Source: Elmis aenea
Taxonomy: Eukaryota > Arthropoda > Insecta > Coleoptera > Elmidae
Assembly (NCBI GenBank): GCA_947652605.1
Contig: OX393583.1
Span: forward strand, 11,635,222 to 11,699,221
Direction of reading: 5' to 3'
Length of the DNA: 64,000 nt
Shown: piece by piece, positions 11,436 to 22,507 of the stretch
How positions within the stretch are numbered: the stretch's first letter is position 1
How the letters are laid out: each line of letters begins with the position of its first letter
Made by a program: the position numbers and the translations under genes
The notes under the pieces: model-generated
The model's input: only the letters and a program-made list of their open reading frames with translations
Told to the model about the DNA's origin: nothing
Databases searched by the model: none

Positions 11436-11955
11436 TTCATAGCCTACTCGAAAATATTACTTTGCCCTAATAATTAACAATAAAATCGCGATATCTCAGA
11501 AAATATCAATTTTAGGTAAAAAACAGTATGAATATTTTCGAAAGAGAATTAAATTTCCTATAAGACGGTGTAAAAAAATATAGGGTGTTGTATTAAAAAA
11601 AAATGAGTTATCGATGTTTAAAGTTTCACAAGTTTGACCAAGCGTAAAAAACGCCCTGTATAATATTTTAAAAATGTAGGTGGTGCAAAGTGTTACATAA
11701 TCTATTGTCAATCTTATCTCCAAGCGAATTTCTTCAGACTTCTCAAAGTTTTTAAATGTTGAAAATTTTTGAAAATAGTGTATTTTCATGAAAATGCAAT
11801 TTTCACGAGAACGGTTGACTTTAGACCCATATAACCTTTTACATTTTTTGAATTAAATTTAAAGAGGAATCCAAAAATGTAAAAATATACAGGGTGTTCT
11901 ATAAGAAAAAGTATAAGTTTGATATGCCACTCTTTTTTGGAGCATCCTGTATGTT
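11436..11955. mobile_element. Diverged copy of the 5074-6972 foldback arm
   Basis: This segment aligns with the right arm of the foldback element (about 6320-6850). Both have the order: AAAATATT..GCCCTAA, TATCTCAGAAAATATCAA, the 80-82-bp module (11581-11660, containing AAGTTTCACAAGTTTGACCA), ACCCATATAACCTTTTACAT and ATACAGGGTGTTCTAT. It is an independent, older copy with no coding capacity. Confidence 0.8.
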
Positions 11956-13589
11956 TGAAAATACTTTTAAAATGTAGCCCTTATTGACTTACATAATCTA
12001 ACAGCGATAGAAATTGGAAAATATATACCGTTTTGCCATAAAACTCCGACGCGTCCGTCGTGACTCACCCTGTATACAGGATGTTTAAGGTAAAACGACA
12101 AACCAAAATTACAAGAAAACGGTAGCTGATAAAAAAAATCTGTTTAAGTAGAATTATAGTCTATGTTGGGGTCTAAGAAAAACCCATATAACTTTTTTTG
12201 GTAAAATTTAAAATTAAAAAATTATTTCAAAAATTCAACATTTTTAATTTTTTTTTATAAAAAGGCTCCTACAGTTTTTTCAAATTTTAGTATGTTATAG
12301 AGTTTATTTTTCTTAGTAAAATGCCGTTTGTCTCAACTATCTTGAAATTTCATATTACGAAATGTTTTCAAAAATTCAAAATTTTGAATTTTTTTTTTTG
12401 AATACGGCTGCAACAATTTTATTCAAATTTTGGTATGTTATATATATGTTTTACATAATATGCTGACTACACTAACATTAACAATCGATTCTGTAACTAA
12501 ATCTTGAATCTGATTGTTACATTTGATTGTTAAATTGAAATTATGAGATTGAAAATTCGAAAGAATTTTTATGCACTGGTTTTTTTTTCTGACCTAATTT
12601 TTGTATATTGATGACCCGAAAGCTTAATTTTGTTGTTCTTGTTTGAATACATTGCTTTCTCGTACTATTAAAAAGTTGCAAGAAAAAACGCAAAGATCAC
12701 TATCTAAACATAAAAAACACACTAAACACCTCGGGAAAATAATAACTAAAACATAAATTACGTTCTGATACTTATGACAAGAATTTAACAGTCACCAACA
12801 TATTTTTTGTTGTTTTTTTCTACTGTGAAGTTAGTAAACATACACATACAGACACGCGCTGAGTGAGTCGGGAGTAGGGCGGTTAATGACATTTTAAAGT
12901 TAGCTTAGAATATTTTTAACGTACATAAAAATGCGTTTTTTAAATAATTTCCGCGTTTCCAATTAAACAATGAACGCTTTCGACAGATTATCAGACTTGT
13001 AAAACCATTGTTCGTTACTATTGATTTCATAGTGGCAATAAATTCATGTTGAAATACAACTCAACCACTGGACCACACAGAGAAGTGGTTCATGATTAAG
13101 TTGTAACAAATTACCAGTTATCCTGTCGTTTAGCGTCATCACTATCATGAAATAGCGGCAAATCGCTTTATATTTAGGTACATAATTATGCAATGCGGTC
13201 CCAGCTACGGCGTGGCAAAGGCAATTTTGTACGGTTGTTTACCGTTAAACGTACGTCACTTCAAAATCTTTACACTTTAATTTTTTTTTAAAGCCACTTC
13301 CTGTTATTTTCAAATTTGTTATATATCACCTACATAGGAACAAGGTGGTGAGCTATTGGGTAACAAAAAAAAAAACAGCATTCAAGTAATAGATATGTTT
13401 TAAGCGTATATTGCTAATGCTTGGAGTCCTGCGTAACATACACGATGGTAGAGAACTATAGATATACAGCTAAGCAAGCAAAGAAATAGCAACCGTTGAG
13501 TATAGCAAAATTGTTAAGTTAGCAAAGAACAGCCGTTGGATATAGAAGAACTTTTAAGTTACAAAAGTAAAACAACCGTTGATATAAAA
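11956..13589. other. TE debris with abutting termini and an AT-rich duplication
   Basis: At 12066-12082 two termini meet back to back (CACCCTGTA then TACAGGATG). Segments around 12190-12320 and 12355-12450 are diverged direct copies (TTTCAAAAATTCAA then TTTTGAATTT or TTTTAATTTT, then CAAATTTTRGTATGTTATA). No gene is recognised from 12500 to 13589. Confidence 0.5.
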
Positions 13590-13840
13590 CAGTGGTTCCC
13601 AACCTTTTTTGCTGCCGACCCAACATTTTAAAACGCATTTCCTTCGCAATCCAACGACTGGAAAGACAAAAATTAACAGAAAAAACTATGGTAACAAAAT
13701 AATATAATGATATTAGTAAACAATACAAGCAACGTACGGAAATGTAAAAAATATAATAATTTAACATAAAAACACCACGGTCATAAATTAATATGATGAT
13801 TAACAATACAAGCAACATTAGTGTAAAAAATAGCGTGTCC
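13590..13840 (+). mobile_element. hAT-like terminus, fragment
   Basis: CAGTGGTTCCCAACCTTTTT at 13590 followed by GCTGCCGACCCAAC is the classic start of a hAT element. A similar end in the opposite sense (AAAAAGGTTGAGAAGCACTG) lies at 21463-21482. The flanking octamers (ATATAAAA and CTCTAAGC) do not match, so the two cannot be paired with confidence. Sequence at 13690-13840 contains an imperfect about 83-bp direct duplication. Confidence 0.55.
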
Positions 13841-14954
13841 GGAACATTCTTCGCCCACAATTCTTCGCCTCCACAATTCCTCGCCCACAATTCTTCGCCT
13901 CCACATTCCTCGCCCACAAATTTCGCCTCCACAATTCCTCGCCCACAATTCTTCGCCTCCACAATTCCTCGCCCACAATTCTTCGCCTCCACAATTCCTC
14001 GCCCACAATTCTTCGCCCACAATTCTTCGCCTCCACAATTCCTTGCCCACAATTTTTCGCCTAAACAATTCCTCGCCCACAATTCTTCGCCTCCACAATT
14101 CCTCGCCCACAATTCTTCGCCTCCACAATTCCTCGCCCACAATTCTTCGCCTCCACATTCCTCGCCCACAAATTTCGCCTCCACAATTCCTCGCCCACAA
14201 TTCTTCGCCTCCACAATTCCTCGCCCACAATTCTTCGCCTCCACAATTCTTCGCCTCCACAATTCCTCGCCCACAATTCTTCGCCTCCACAATTCCTCGC
14301 CGACAATTCTTCGCCTCCACAATTCCTCGCCCACAATTCTTCGCCCACAATTCTTCGCCTCCACAATTCCTCGCCCACAATTCTTCGCCTAAACAATTCC
14401 TCGTCCACAATTCTTCGCCTCCACAATTCCTCGCCCACAATTCTTCGTCTCCACAATTCCTCGCCCACAATTCTTCGCCTCCACAATTCCTCACCTACAA
14501 TTCTTCTCCCACAATTCTTCGCCTCCACAATTCCTCGCCCACAATTCTTCGCCTAAACAATTCCTCGCCCACAATTCTCCTCCACAATTCCTTGCCCACA
14601 ATTCTTCGCCTACACAATTCTTCGCCGTTACAATTACAAATTTTGTTTGTAAATCTGATTGTTTTTATTTATAACGTAATTTTTACAGATTATTTTACAT
14701 TAGGTTAGGTTAGGTCAGGTTTAACCATACTATAATAACATGAACAAGATTAAAAATCACAAGATACGCTATTTGTGTAGCAATTTTTAAACATAACATT
14801 CAAAGAAGAAGTATTAATATACAAGAAACAACTTTAGGCTAATGTAAAATAATCTGTAAAAAAATTTAAAAAATCATTTACAAATAAAATTTGTAATATG
14901 CTTGTATGCGGCGAAAAATTGTGGCGGCGTAGAAATGTGGGCGAAGAATGTTCC
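13841..14954. mobile_element. Inverted-repeat element with a minisatellite in its left arm
   Basis: The outer ends match: GGAACATTCTTCGCCCACA at 13841 and its reverse complement ending at 14954. Inner arms also pair, as GTTACAATTACAAATTTTGT...ACAGATTATTTTACATTA (14627-14702) matches an inverted copy at about 14836-14910. The loop is about 14703-14835 and includes three TTAGG units at its left edge. The right arm has only about two and a half of the 14/16-bp units that fill 780 bp in the left arm. No gene is present. Confidence 0.75.
13848..14627. repeat. Minisatellite of alternating 14- and 16-bp units
   Basis: The array alternates TTCTTCGCCTCCACAA (16 bp) and TTCCTCGCCCACAA (14 bp), a 30-bp compound unit repeated about 26 times, with variants such as CCTAAACAA and a missing AATT after CCACA. 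Because no unit contains a stop in most frames, long open frames appear on both strands. They translate to simple repeats (HNSSPPQFLA or RRIVGEELW) and should not be called genes. Confidence 0.95.
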
Positions 14955-15300
14955 TAAACACAAAAAATAAACCACTGTATTTGAAATAAGAAAATAGACG
15001 TCAACTTCCGGTATGTCCGGAAATGCCGCCATCTTGAAAATATTTTCATTAAACAGATCGGATGCCACTATGGTCATAACCAAAATTTCAGATCAATAGC
15101 GTTTTTCATTCTTCATATATTTTTAATGCCCGGTCCCATTTAGTCAACCTGTATAAAAACAATAAACGCTATACAGGGTGTTTCATAAATATTGCGAAAA
15201 AATTCGGAAGATGATTCCTTATCAAAAATTAAGGGCGGTCTTTCATATAAAATTTTTTCCTTAGACGTCTTCTTTCTGAGTTACACCCCCCTAAAGGGGA
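14955..15300. other. TE fragments with TACAGGGTG-type ends
   Basis: Positions 14965-15165 match, inverted, the sequence at about 41450-41660. Both share CATCTTGAAAATATTTTCAT and CCCGGTCCCA-type cores. TACAGGGTGTTTCATAAAT at 15173 starts another element related to sequence near 29410-29490, which shares a core reading TTAATTTTTGATAAGGAAT in the 15200-15240 copy (inverted). Confidence 0.6.
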
Positions 15301-15834
15301 TCTTAAAATTAGGTTTATATTTTATTTCTCAAATTTGGATAAATGTAGAAGATTGATATTTGGTAGATAATTTATACTTATTAAAAGGTTTCCCATAGTA
15401 ATATTTTTAATCATCTCCCACCTTCACAGAGGGCTGAAATGTGCGACCCCTGTTAGTTTTTGTATCAGAACTTTTTGGTGGGTTGAAATTTTGCAATTTT
15501 AAACTTTTTTATATATTTTATATAGCACTTGTTAATTTTATATAGGTATAGCATTTTATTCGCATCCTAAAAAAAAAACACAAAGTTTGTAAATATGGTT
15601 AGTTACTAATAAAGTCCGCTCCCGGCTAATCAGGGTCTAACCAATAATCACGATTGCTATGATTTAACACCAGAGATCCCAGGTTACTTGAGAAAGTGAC
15701 CACCAGCGGATTAATATCGGTCCTCTTTTCTAGCAATATCGTGGACCAAACGAGCCTATAAGGTTATCGAGCCAATATCTTTTGTTGTAACAGAGATCTA
15801 ATGGTTATTAAAACCGTAATTAAAATTGCATTTT
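15301..15834. other. Unassigned AT-rich sequence
   Basis: No gene, RNA or transposon end is recognised with confidence. The 15610-15770 part is less AT-rich than its surroundings (CGCTCCCGGCTAATCAGGG) and may be old repeat sequence. Confidence 0.4.
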
Positions 15835-15972
15835 TTTTCTTTAAAATTTTATTTTGGTTAAAGTTTAAATTTTATTTGGTTTCAAATTTATTTTGCTTTA
15901 AATTTTTACTTTGTTTAAACCTTTATTTTGTTTGAAATTTTAATTTGTTTAAAATTTTATTTTGTTTACATT
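15835..15972. repeat. Degenerate about 17-22-bp AT-rich tandem repeat
   Basis: About seven imperfect units of the type TTTAAAATTTTATTTTG(GTT) follow one another. They differ by small indels and substitutions. Confidence 0.75.
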
Positions 15973-16001
15973 TTGAAAGACTGGCTAGGTACCCATTATT
16001 G

Positions 16002-17680
16002 CCCGGTGTTCCGATTTTGGAACATAGGCATTTTTTTTACCCCTACTATTTACCGCCATTCTGCACCCACTTTAAATGGTTATACGTTACAGATAATAGA
16101 CCAAACAAACATGTTTGAACACATTTATTTTAATTGTGACAATATTAAGTGAACAGTTTTAATTTAATTCTGTAAATAATATTTACTAAAAATGTCGTTA
16201 AAAAAGTAAGTACCTATATTTTTGTTTATAATATATTATCTACAACAAAATACACTTTTATTATAAGGCCTAGTATTTATAGATAGATTATCATTATTTT
16301 TAAATATACAATATCATCAGTTTTTTAACAATTGATATTTAAAAAAATGTTCCAATATTGGAACACCAGGACAATAAGTACACTGAATTGGAAAATTTTG
16401 GTAGGCCTTTTACTAAAGCAGAATTGTTAGAAATGGTGGAAGATCAGAAGTGCTGGGAAGATATGGAAAATGTAGACATTTTTATAATACCTTCAGAAGA
16501 TGGTGTTGACAGTGAAGAAGACAGTGCTGACGAAAATGAAGGTAAAAACATAAATCATCTCAGCGGACGCCAGTTGCAAGCTCAAGCTGTAGCTACAGTT
16601 CAGTCAAGAAGAGATGATACTGTTCATTTGGGCAAAGAAACGGACGATGAGAACAACCTTCCACTTTCCGAGCTTCAAAAGCAGATTAATCGAAAAAGGG
16701 TTATAGAAAGAATTTGGTCAAAAACAGATTATTTCATTCGTAGCTTTGTACCGTTCATATCTCCTAAACAAGTCCTAAATCTATCATGATCCAGTGGCCT
16801 GTTTTGAATTGTTTTTTGATCAAGAAATTTGTGCATTTCTAAAAAATATGTTTATTACATACGCACGTTGGTGGCTCAGTAGTTATAAATTTACTATCAA
16901 AACTACCTAAAAATATTCCATTCAAAATCTATGCCGATAGATATTTTTATTCTTTGAAACGTGTACATTGTTTACAAGAATTGGGGCTATACAGGTACAA
17001 TAATGGCTAATCGATTAGAAAAATGTCCTATAACGAATGTGAAAACTATGGAAAAAAAAAGAACGAGGAACCTACGACTTTTGCATGGATATAAAAATTA
17101 TGTTACCGTTACCGCTTAGATGATAACCGAGTTGTTCTTACTGTGAGTTCTTGCGATACAGTACACCCAATTGGCCAAGCTCATCGCTAGATATCCTCCG
17201 AAAAAAAGAAATTGCCTGTTACACAACCACATGCCATTTCTATGTACAACAAATACATGGGTGGAGTGGACGGTGAGAAGAACAAAATGGATCATTTGAA
17301 TTTCAGAAGAAATATAGTTCAAGTCTATTTAAAAAATTACGGAACTACCATTGCGGGAGGAGGAAGGCCAAAATCCTCTTAATAAATTGGCAGTCAAGTT
17401 CCAGAGTCAATAAGTTATGATCGGATCCGATCACTGGATAATTTCAGCTGCAAAGCAAAATAGATGTGCGCTTTGCAAGAAATATGCCACTAAATGTTGT
17501 GAGAAATGCTGTGCCAATTTACATGATTGAAGTTTTAAAAGTTTCCATGTTCGCTGAAGTGTTTATAATAATAAATGTTCATAAATAATTTATTGTTCTT
17601 GTATGTATAATACATTATTATTTGCAAACGTTTTATTTCCAATTATACCTTACTGTATGCCCAGTGTTCCAAAATTTGAA
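16002..17680 (+). mobile_element. piggyBac-like element, decayed
   Basis: A transposase pseudogene (16358-17529) lies between two similar motifs, CCCGGTGTTCCGATTTTGGA at 16002 and CCCAGTGTTCCAAAATTTGA at 17660. A related palindrome, GTTCCAATATTGGAAC, is at 16349-16364. The two outer motifs are in the same orientation, so they are not the expected inverted terminal repeats. They may be internal repeats or one true end plus one subterminal copy. TTAA target sites were not identified, so the outer limits are approximate. Confidence 0.65.
16358..17529 (+). pseudogene. piggyBac transposase pseudogene
   Basis: The first 143 codons (to 16789) are open and give an acidic N-terminus (IPSEDGVDSEEDSADENE), as is usual for piggyBac transposases. 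The frame then breaks. Shifted reading gives DPVACFELFFDQEI (about 16790), IPFKIYADRYFYSL and LQELGLYRYNN (about 16915-17005), NRLEKCPITNV, MYNKYMGGVDG (17242-17274), which carries a conserved piggyBac aspartate block, and a C-terminal cysteine cluster CALCKKYATKCCEKCCANLH (17465-17523). Order and spacing fit, but the central catalytic region is shortened and several stops and shifts are present. The start shown is a TTG used only because the frame is open; the true initiator may lie elsewhere. Confidence 0.85.
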
Positions 17681-17776
17681 CACATCAAAATACTGTAATA
17701 TTTAATAGGAGTATTTTTTTGAAAAATATAAATGAATTCTATTATTTTGTGTTATTTTTATGAAGAATATCATACA

Positions 17777-18320
17777 TTACCAGAAAAAAAAAGAAAAAAA
17801 AATTAATTCGGGCAAAAATGGGTTAAGGATTTGTTTGTATAGTAGCATCTTATTATGCACAGACAATTGTGATTTTCTTTCAATCAAAAAGTACATTTTT
17901 TTGTATTTAGGTTCAAGTTCTTTTCTTTTTTTCTTTATGTGTTCTTTCCATCGAAGACGAATATCCAGATTCATTCCCAAGTATTTTGCTGTACTTACCG
18001 CAATGTAGGATTTTGGCATTGTTTATAGATATCGGGAATTGTTCATTTTGCTTGTAGGTAGTCAATATGTGCTGATTTACTCTCGTTGATTCTTACTCTC
18101 CACCTCTTAGTCCAATCGGTTACTCTGTTGCATGCTTCTTGAAGTTTGGCAGCTGTTTCTACATTATCATTACCAAATGCCAAGATGGCTGTATCGACAG
18201 CAAAAGTTGCAATTGTTACGTTTGGAAGTGGAATGTCGCAAATGTACAGCAAGTATAAAATAGGTCCCTAACCACAGCCTTGGGGTACTCCTACATCTAT
18301 ATTTCTCATGTTCGAGTAAT
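17777..18320 (-). pseudogene. Jockey-type LINE RT fragment
   Basis: Reading leftward from about 18315: VGVPQG followed by a stop and GPIL, then TIATFAVDTAILAFG, where the catalytic FADD has become FAVD. Then come VTDWTKRWRVRINESKSAHI, KYLGMNLDIRLRWKEHIKKK and LLYKQIL. The mutated catalytic site and frameshift at 18020-18043 mean it is inactive. It ends at an A-rich stretch near 17785-17805. Confidence 0.8.
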
Positions 18321-18444
18321 CTCTCTCTCTCTTACTTGACAGGAAACATTCGTTCGGATATGTAAGATTTTAATAATAAAAATAATTTGGCATATTGTTT
18401 TGGCAACATGTTCTTTGGCTTCTTCTCTAGTCCTTCATGCAGAA

Positions 18445-21183
18445 TTTTTTTTTTTTTAATATGTATTTTAGCAATCAAAACACTACGTATTCTTTAAGCT
18501 AATGTGCTGGCTATCTAGTTATTAGATCAATATCATGATGAGATCTCTTCCAGTGATGAGATCTCTTCTACCATGTTACAGGTCTGCTGGCCACTGTCTT
18601 TTTAGTCTTCTTATTGCGTTGTTTTCTAGAAAAGCTTGCAGCAATGGATTTTCGTGGGTTTCCAATTTGCCATGGTGCGTAACGCTTCTTTCATGAATGA
18701 CTTCTTTTATGGTTGGTATATTTAGTTCGTTGTGAATCATGTCATTGGTGACGTACCATGGAGCGTCAACAATTTCCCTTAATATCTTGGATTGGAATCT
18801 TTGTATAGTTTGTATGTTAGATTTGCTCGCACAGCCCCACAGCAATCCCATACATCCACACGGGCTTGATTATGGTTTTATATAACAGAATTTTATTTTC
18901 TAATGAAAGAGTTGACTTTCGTCCAATCAACCAGCACGTCTCTCTTTGCCTTAAGTCCATTTGCTTCCTCTTCTTGGTTATATGTACATACTTTCCAATT
19001 TAACTTGCTATCTAGGTGTAGTCCTAGGTATTTTACGGACATGGTTTGTGGTATTTGTACGGTGTTTAGGAAAATAGGTGGATATAGATCTTTTCTTAGT
19101 GTAAATGTTATATGGTTTGATTTGGTCTCATTTATTTTAATATTCCATTTTTTAAGCCAGCTCTCTAGGGTATTTAGATATTCTTGGAGGAATAAATGTG
19201 CGCGACGAACGTCACTATGGCTAGTGAGTATAACAGTATCGTCCGCAAATGTTCCAATTGTTATGTTTGGTGACACTGAAAGATCTGATGTAAACAGAAA
19301 ATACAGTAGCGGTCCCCAGACACTTCCCTGGGGAACCCCGGAGTTGATAGGTAGTAGAGCCGAGACGTCGCCTTTAACTCTCGTTCTAAATTGTCGATTA
19401 TTTGGATAAGATTCCAATAATTTAAAGAATCCTGGCAGGTGTTTTTTGATTTTATATAATAGCCCTGCGTGCCAAACTCTGTCGAAAGCTTGGCTTACGT
19501 CTAAGAACACTGATGTGCAGTATTCCTTATCATTTAAGGCGTTGAGGATGCTGTGCGTTATACGATGATACTGCTGCGTTGTGGAGTGAGCTCGGCGAAA
19601 TCCAAATTGGTAATTGGGCATCCAGTTATCAGGATCGATTCTTCGAAGTACTAATTTTTCTAATAGTTTTGAGACTACTGATAGTAAACTTATTGGACGA
19701 TACGATTTTGCACTGTGTGGATCTTTGCCAGGCTTAAGAATTAGGATGATCTCTGCTAATTTTAGTTTTTGAGGCCAGTAATGATTTCTAAGGATTGCAT
19801 TAAATATGTACGTCAGTAGTACTATACCCTTTTTTGGCAACTCTTTTAACATCTTTGGCGTAATAAGATCCATGCCCGGTGCTTTTTTAACGTTTAAGAA
19901 TTTTATTTCCTCTTTTATTTCTTTAGGCGTAATAGGGTTTATTGGCTGGGTTGTTGTCATAGGTGACTCTAGGAATTCTAATATTTCTTCATCAGGTTCG
20001 GTCTCGTGAGGTTGGAATATTACAGCAAGATGTTTTGCAAATACTTCTGCTTTATCCCTGTCACTTTTGGCCCATTGTTCTTGGGATGGTTGTTCTGTTC
20101 TCAGAAGAGAGGATGTTGCTGTTGGTTTTCTTTTGGATTTGATTGGCTTCCAGATTGAACTGTCATATCGGTTTAGATTAGATACATAATCTTTAAAGGA
20201 ATCTTCTCTTAATGCTTTTAGTTTAGATTTAAGGTGATTACTTAGCCTATTGAGAGCATTTTTGTCTGATGGAGTATGAGTCCTTTGCCATTTAGCTCTT
20301 GCTTTCCTTTTTTTAGCTACTAGTTTTTTAATTTCTAGAGGAATATTCGTGATGTCTTTTTTATATGTTAGTTTGGGGGTAGCTTGTTGGGCTGTCTCTT
20401 GTAGTAGGCTGACAAGATTATTAGTTGCTTCCTCGATGTCATTTGTATTTTTGAGGCTTAAGTTTAGATTGATTTTTTTACTTAGCTTGCTTCTATATTT
20501 AATCCAGTCTGTTCTTGAGTTGTGGAGCCTGGGTGCGGGCTGGATATGAATAGGGCATGAGCTGATTGTTACTAGTACCGGTGAATGATCCGAAGATAAA
20601 TCATAGCTGGGTACAATGTCTATGTATGCTAGAGAAATTCTGTTAGTGACAAAGAAGTCAAGGAGGTCCGATAATTTGTTTATAGCTGTTGGCCAGTATG
20701 TTGGGGTTCCCGTAGATAAGAATGAGTAGCTCTTCTCTTGTATAAGTTTAAATAGCTCTCTGCCTTTCGTAGTAGTTAAGCGGGATCCCCAAGCGATGTT
20801 TTTGCTATTGAAGTCTCCGCCTGCGACAAATCTGGGACCAAGAGTGTTGAAGAATGATTCGAAATGGTCCTTTTTTAAATTGTGTCTAGGAGGACAATAG
20901 ATCGCAGTAGTGTGCTTACTCGAATTGATGTGGCTTGAATGTAGTCTTCTTTGTATTTTGGAAGTTCACAGTGACTAATTGTTTGTTTTACTATAATAGC
21001 TGCACCTGCATGAGCAGTACCATCTGGGTGATTTGTGAAGTAGACGTTATAGTGTGGTATTTTGAAGTAGGACTTGTCGTTAAAATGAGTTTCGCTGATC
21101 AGAAGTATGTCTATTAGGTTTTGTTTAAGAAATAATTGTATTTCGTCCTTGTGTTGAGCAAGGCATCCAGAATTTAAACATTA
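18445..21183 (-). pseudogene. Jockey-clade LINE ORF2 (endonuclease plus RT), slightly truncated
   Basis: Starting at 21183 the minus strand gives the endonuclease: SGCLAQHKDEIQLFLKQNLI, LLISETHF, NHPDGTAHAGAAIIVKQ, then after a frameshift near 20930 a stretch ending YDLSSDHSPVLV, with its SDH catalytic triplet (about 20600). The RT follows. The open frame 19960-18893 has ILKPGKDPHSAKSYRPISLL, VFLDVSQAFD (residues 152-160), SGVPQGSVWGP (207-217) and FADDT (238-242). After a frameshift near 18870-18893 the C-terminal domain (18851-18576) reads LLWGCASKSN and APWYVTNDMIHNELNIPTI. A run of 13 T at 18445-18457 is the poly(A) tail in plus orientation. The first endonuclease residues are missing, so the copy is 5'-truncated. 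It is the best-preserved retrotransposon in the window. Confidence 0.9.
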
Positions 21184-22233
21184 AAAATTGCTATGAACTC
21201 ATTTAAAAGTAATGTTAGCAACCAATCACAATACATTTTTTGTGTGTTATTGTTTGGCTCCATAGATATTAGCGGATATCTGTGCTTGTTTTAACAATTT
21301 TTACTAGCGCCACCTAAATAAGGCGCTTGGTACTAAATCAAAACAAGGAACAGCATTGCATATTGCAGTTCCATCCCCCTACTTACACTTTATATTTATT
21401 ATAATATCAAATAGGGTGTTTGACAGGATCCAAAAAAATTGGAAGGGGTCAGGCGCAAATACAAAAAGGTTGAGAAGCACTGCTCTAAGCCTAAGGCAAC
21501 TCGTTCGAAGGGCTTAAAGACAAAACTATTAAAATAAAAAAATTGGTTTGATTTATTTAAATATAATTTTAAAACCCTTTGCTTACCTTTTGTTGCAATA
21601 TTGTAACAATGTGATTGGAAATTTGTTGTTTCTTAAAAATTATATTTAAAGAAACATGAATAAGAGGTAGAAAACTGTGTATATTGGTAAATAAATTTTA
21701 AAATTCATGCATCGAATGCATAGACAAATCCTTGAATTATTAATATATTCTGCATATGAAAAATTTAACACAATTAAGTACACACCGAAGAAACTATTAA
21801 TTTATTTATAGTTATTATTATGATTATTGACGTGTTGTGTACCTATATTAAATTTTACGATATCGCTCTCATATAAAAACTGTTTTTCTATTGATATCAA
21901 TAATTGATTGATTGTGTATTAAAAGCGGTTGATTTTTAATCGGACTTTTTGATTTATAGCTGGCGAGTGGCGACTCATCCCACGCGAAAAAAAAATTAGG
22001 TAACCTTCAGCGACTTACGTATTGAGCTGACAGGTATAAATATTCTCAGAATTTTTATTAGCGTTCCATGAAATGCGTCTGTTTCGTAACAAGAAAAGGC
22101 AAGTGGAACCGAACATAAACAATAAAACAATTTAAACAGTGTTAGACTTACTTAAATTATACATTTTAAATTTAACTTTAACTATACCGGTTTATTAAAA
22201 TACGAGTTCCAACATGAAAATGTAGATTATTAC
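21184..22233. other. Unassigned sequence with one hAT-like end
   Basis: AAAAAGGTTGAGAAGCACTG at 21463-21482 is a hAT-type right terminus preceded by GGAAGGGGTCAGGCGC. No gene is seen between 21490 and 22233. Confidence 0.5.
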
Positions 22234-22499
22234 CAGGGCCGGCCCAGTCGGAGGTGCAGTGGTTGCAGTGCACCCGGTCCCCCGACTTAGGGGACCCCAA
22301 AATGGCATATATTAAAATGGTTTTGTAAATTTTGTGCCACTGAAAACAAAAATACTTATGGGTTAAAAACTTTCAAAATTAAAATAAAAAGTAATAGTTG
22401 TATCAAACAGTGGATAACAAGGGCAGAAACAGTACAAATTGTACATGCCATAATGTCGATTTTGAAATAGAAAGCAAATATAAAGAAATTTAAACTGTT
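22234..22499 (+). mobile_element. hAT-like terminus CAGGGCCGGCCC, fragment
   Basis: CAGGGCCGGCCCAGTCGGAG at 22234 followed by GGTGCAGTGG and CACCCGGTCCCCC resembles the ends of ZMYM/ZBED-type hAT elements. A similar start lies at 28369. A matching right end was not found, so the element is incomplete. Confidence 0.55.
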
Positions 22500-22507
22500 G
22501 CAACATA

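Noticed and set aside
13848..14627. Possible CRISPR array
   Set aside because: The units follow each other directly with no unique spacers, and the context is an insect transposon.
13519..14708. Six long open frames on both strands
   Set aside because: They are translations of the 30-bp minisatellite; openness in nearly all frames on both strands is a property of the repeat, not of a gene.
18903..19409. 168-codon plus-strand frame
   Set aside because: It is the complement of the Jockey RT on the minus strand.
13590..21482. One 7.9-kb hAT element from CAGTGGTTCCC to GAAGCACTG
   Set aside because: The ends look compatible, but the flanking octamers ATATAAAA and CTCTAAGC differ, so they probably belong to separate fragments.
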